Source: an uncultured Saprospiraceae bacterium
Lineage (GTDB): Bacteria > Bacteroidota > Bacteroidia > Chitinophagales > Saprospiraceae
Length of the DNA: 14,189 bases
Assembly: GCA_937967535.1 (NCBI GenBank)
Contig: CALCMV010000147.1
Location: forward strand, 1-14,189
Direction: 5' to 3'
Below, piece by piece: positions 13,352-14,189 of this stretch (position 1 is the stretch's first letter; the number at the start of each line of letters is the position of its first letter). The position numbers were made by a program, and so were the translations under genes. The notes below the pieces were generated by a model. The model searched no databases. It had not been told where the DNA came from and was given only the letters and a program-made list of their open reading frames with translations.

Positions 13352-14165
13352 TCAAACCCCAATCGTAGTCCAGATGACTGACTTTTGCATTGGGTGAGAT
13401 TTTCGTATTGCTGTATTGGTTGAGGTATTCTATGAGGGTGCTTTTCTTTTTGAAATCACCTTTGAACCATAGGAAAATTTTGGAAAGTTGAGCGTCATTT
13501 GAGTTGATATTATTTTTCGTTTTATCATTGATAAATGCGCGGGCTTGGGCAGTGAGTTGAACATCTATATTGTCTGCTGTAAAGGCTTCATTCCACAAAT
13601 TCGGGCAAGAAATCGATGCACAGACTATCGCAAAATGGATACGCGGCTCGTCAAATTCTTTTCTCAAAATCTGATGTTCGATACGATTTAAATCATATTT
13701 ATTTCCTTCAATTTCAATAAATTGTATATCCCAAACCGAATTTAAAAACGGGATTCCTTTCTTAATATCCTTAATACTTTCGAGTGGATAATCCTTCAAA
13801 ATCAGTTCTACTGTGTAGGCATTATAGGCATTAATCCAATAGGCGAGTTGCTCGTCTTTCGACCAATTTTTATTATTTGGATGATGGGTATTGAGCAAAT
13901 TTAAATATTCATCAAAACGCGCTTTATCCTCCGCGAATCCTTTATAATTCACCTGGCCATCAACAACATGCTTTTGCAATAATTCCGTCCAAATCTCATG
14001 CGAAATTGGCGTAGAATTGGACGCGACGATTTTTTGATTATTATTATTACAAGAGAAAAATAAAACAAAAAATAGCACTGCCCACATCCCCCGTTGTAGG
14101 GACAGGGCATGCCCTGTCCCTACAACGGGGGCAAGGTGATTGTTCGGAATAATTATATTTTTCAT
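13335..14165 (-). CDS. DUF547 lipoprotein
   Basis: This 276-residue protein contains a DUF547 domain (about 60-270), marked by LAYWINAYNAYTVELIL (108-124), YDLNRIEHQILR (157-168), RIHFAIVCASISCP (175-188) and a final DYDWGLN. The biochemical function of DUF547 is unknown. The hydrophobic stretch WAVLFFVLFF (28-37) followed by FSC with C39 looks like a lipoprotein signal, giving a lipid-anchored protein with a short Asn-rich tether. I chose the ATG at 14165; an upstream TTG at 14171 is possible. Residues 12-26 (APVVGTGHALSLQRG) are encoded by a perfect 44-bp palindrome, so the segment before the hydrophobic core is probably an insertion and makes the signal peptide unusually long. The stop codon lies in the octamer array. 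The promoter is outside the window. Confidence 0.88.
   Translation of the reverse strand: MKNIIIPNNHLAPVVGTGHALSLQRGMWAVLFFVLFFSCNNNNQKIVASNSTPISHEIWTELLQKHVVDGQVNYKGFAEDKARFDEYLNLLNTHHPNNKNWSKDEQLAYWINAYNAYTVELILKDYPLESIKDIKKGIPFLNSVWDIQFIEIEGNKYDLNRIEHQILRKEFDEPRIHFAIVCASISCPNLWNEAFTADNIDVQLTAQARAFINDKTKNNINSNDAQLSKIFLWFKGDFKKKSTLIEYLNQYSNTKISPNAKVSHLDYDWGLNELSN
14088..14131. repeat. 44-bp perfect palindrome inside the DUF547 signal-peptide region, copy B
   Basis: The palindrome is centred between 14109 and 14110 and every base pairs. Its core, GTAGGGACAGGGCATGCCC on one arm, is the same as in the palindrome at 8858-8897. On the leftward strand it is read through in frame as residues 12-26 of the DUF547 protein. 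In mRNA it would form a 20-bp GC-rich stem starting about 35 nt after the start codon. Strong structure there may lower translation. Confidence 0.9.
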
Positions 14166-14189
14166 AAACAAAAAAAATAAAAAAGAGCA

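Noticed and set aside
14166..14171. TTG start two codons upstream for the DUF547 gene
   Set aside because: ATG at 14165 is close by and is followed at once by Lys-Asn, a normal signal-peptide start. Nothing favours TTG.

Overview
The window looks like part of a Bacteroidota chromosome, perhaps near Saprospiria or Chitinophagia, though the class is a guess. The reasons are: starts without clear Shine-Dalgarno sequences; several candidate promoters of the TTTG / TAnnTTTG type known from Bacteroidota; and the gene set (a CotH protein with a lamin-tail domain, a BatC-like TPR/poly-Gln protein, a DUF547 lipoprotein, a LytTR regulator, a POT peptide symporter). DNA composition is moderate to AT-rich. 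I saw no tRNA, rRNA, CRISPR array, full-length transposase, phage gene or recognisable defence system.

Layout. 1-678 has no gene and carries palindromic and mobile-element-like repeats plus an ATTC/ACTC tract ending at ruvB. ruvB (679-1704, +) is followed by a large exported CotH-family protein (2081-4417, +). A leftward block follows: a DUF695 protein (4812-5912), a POT-family peptide:proton symporter (6195-7733), an orphan LytTR response regulator (7956-8696), RNase R (8896-11019) and a hypothetical protein (11153-11650). Two rightward, overlapping genes come next: a small membrane protein (11980-12465) and a BatC-like TPR protein (12458-13201). The window ends with a leftward DUF547 lipoprotein (13335-14165). 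Apart from the overlapping pair, the genes look like separate transcription units, mostly housekeeping or envelope functions, and I see no pathway linking them.

The unusual content lies between the genes. Almost every intergenic gap holds an inverted repeat. There are two short elements with matching ends (137-298 and 5982-6096); a 208-bp element at the cotH stop codon with terminal inverted repeats and a flanking direct repeat like a target-site duplication (4416-4623); two members of one palindrome family, one just after the rnr stop and one, 44 bp and perfect, inside the coding region for the DUF547 signal peptide (14088-14131); and several degenerate 4/8-bp arrays with a consistent polarity, ATTCACTC-like before genes and GAATGAGT- or GARTTG-like after them, which even supply the last codons and stop of two genes. 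Intrinsic terminators are clear after the POT gene and after rnr.

I found no convincing new multi-gene system. The points most worth following are the repeat families and how they meet gene ends, and the membrane-anchored CotH/lamin-tail protein.
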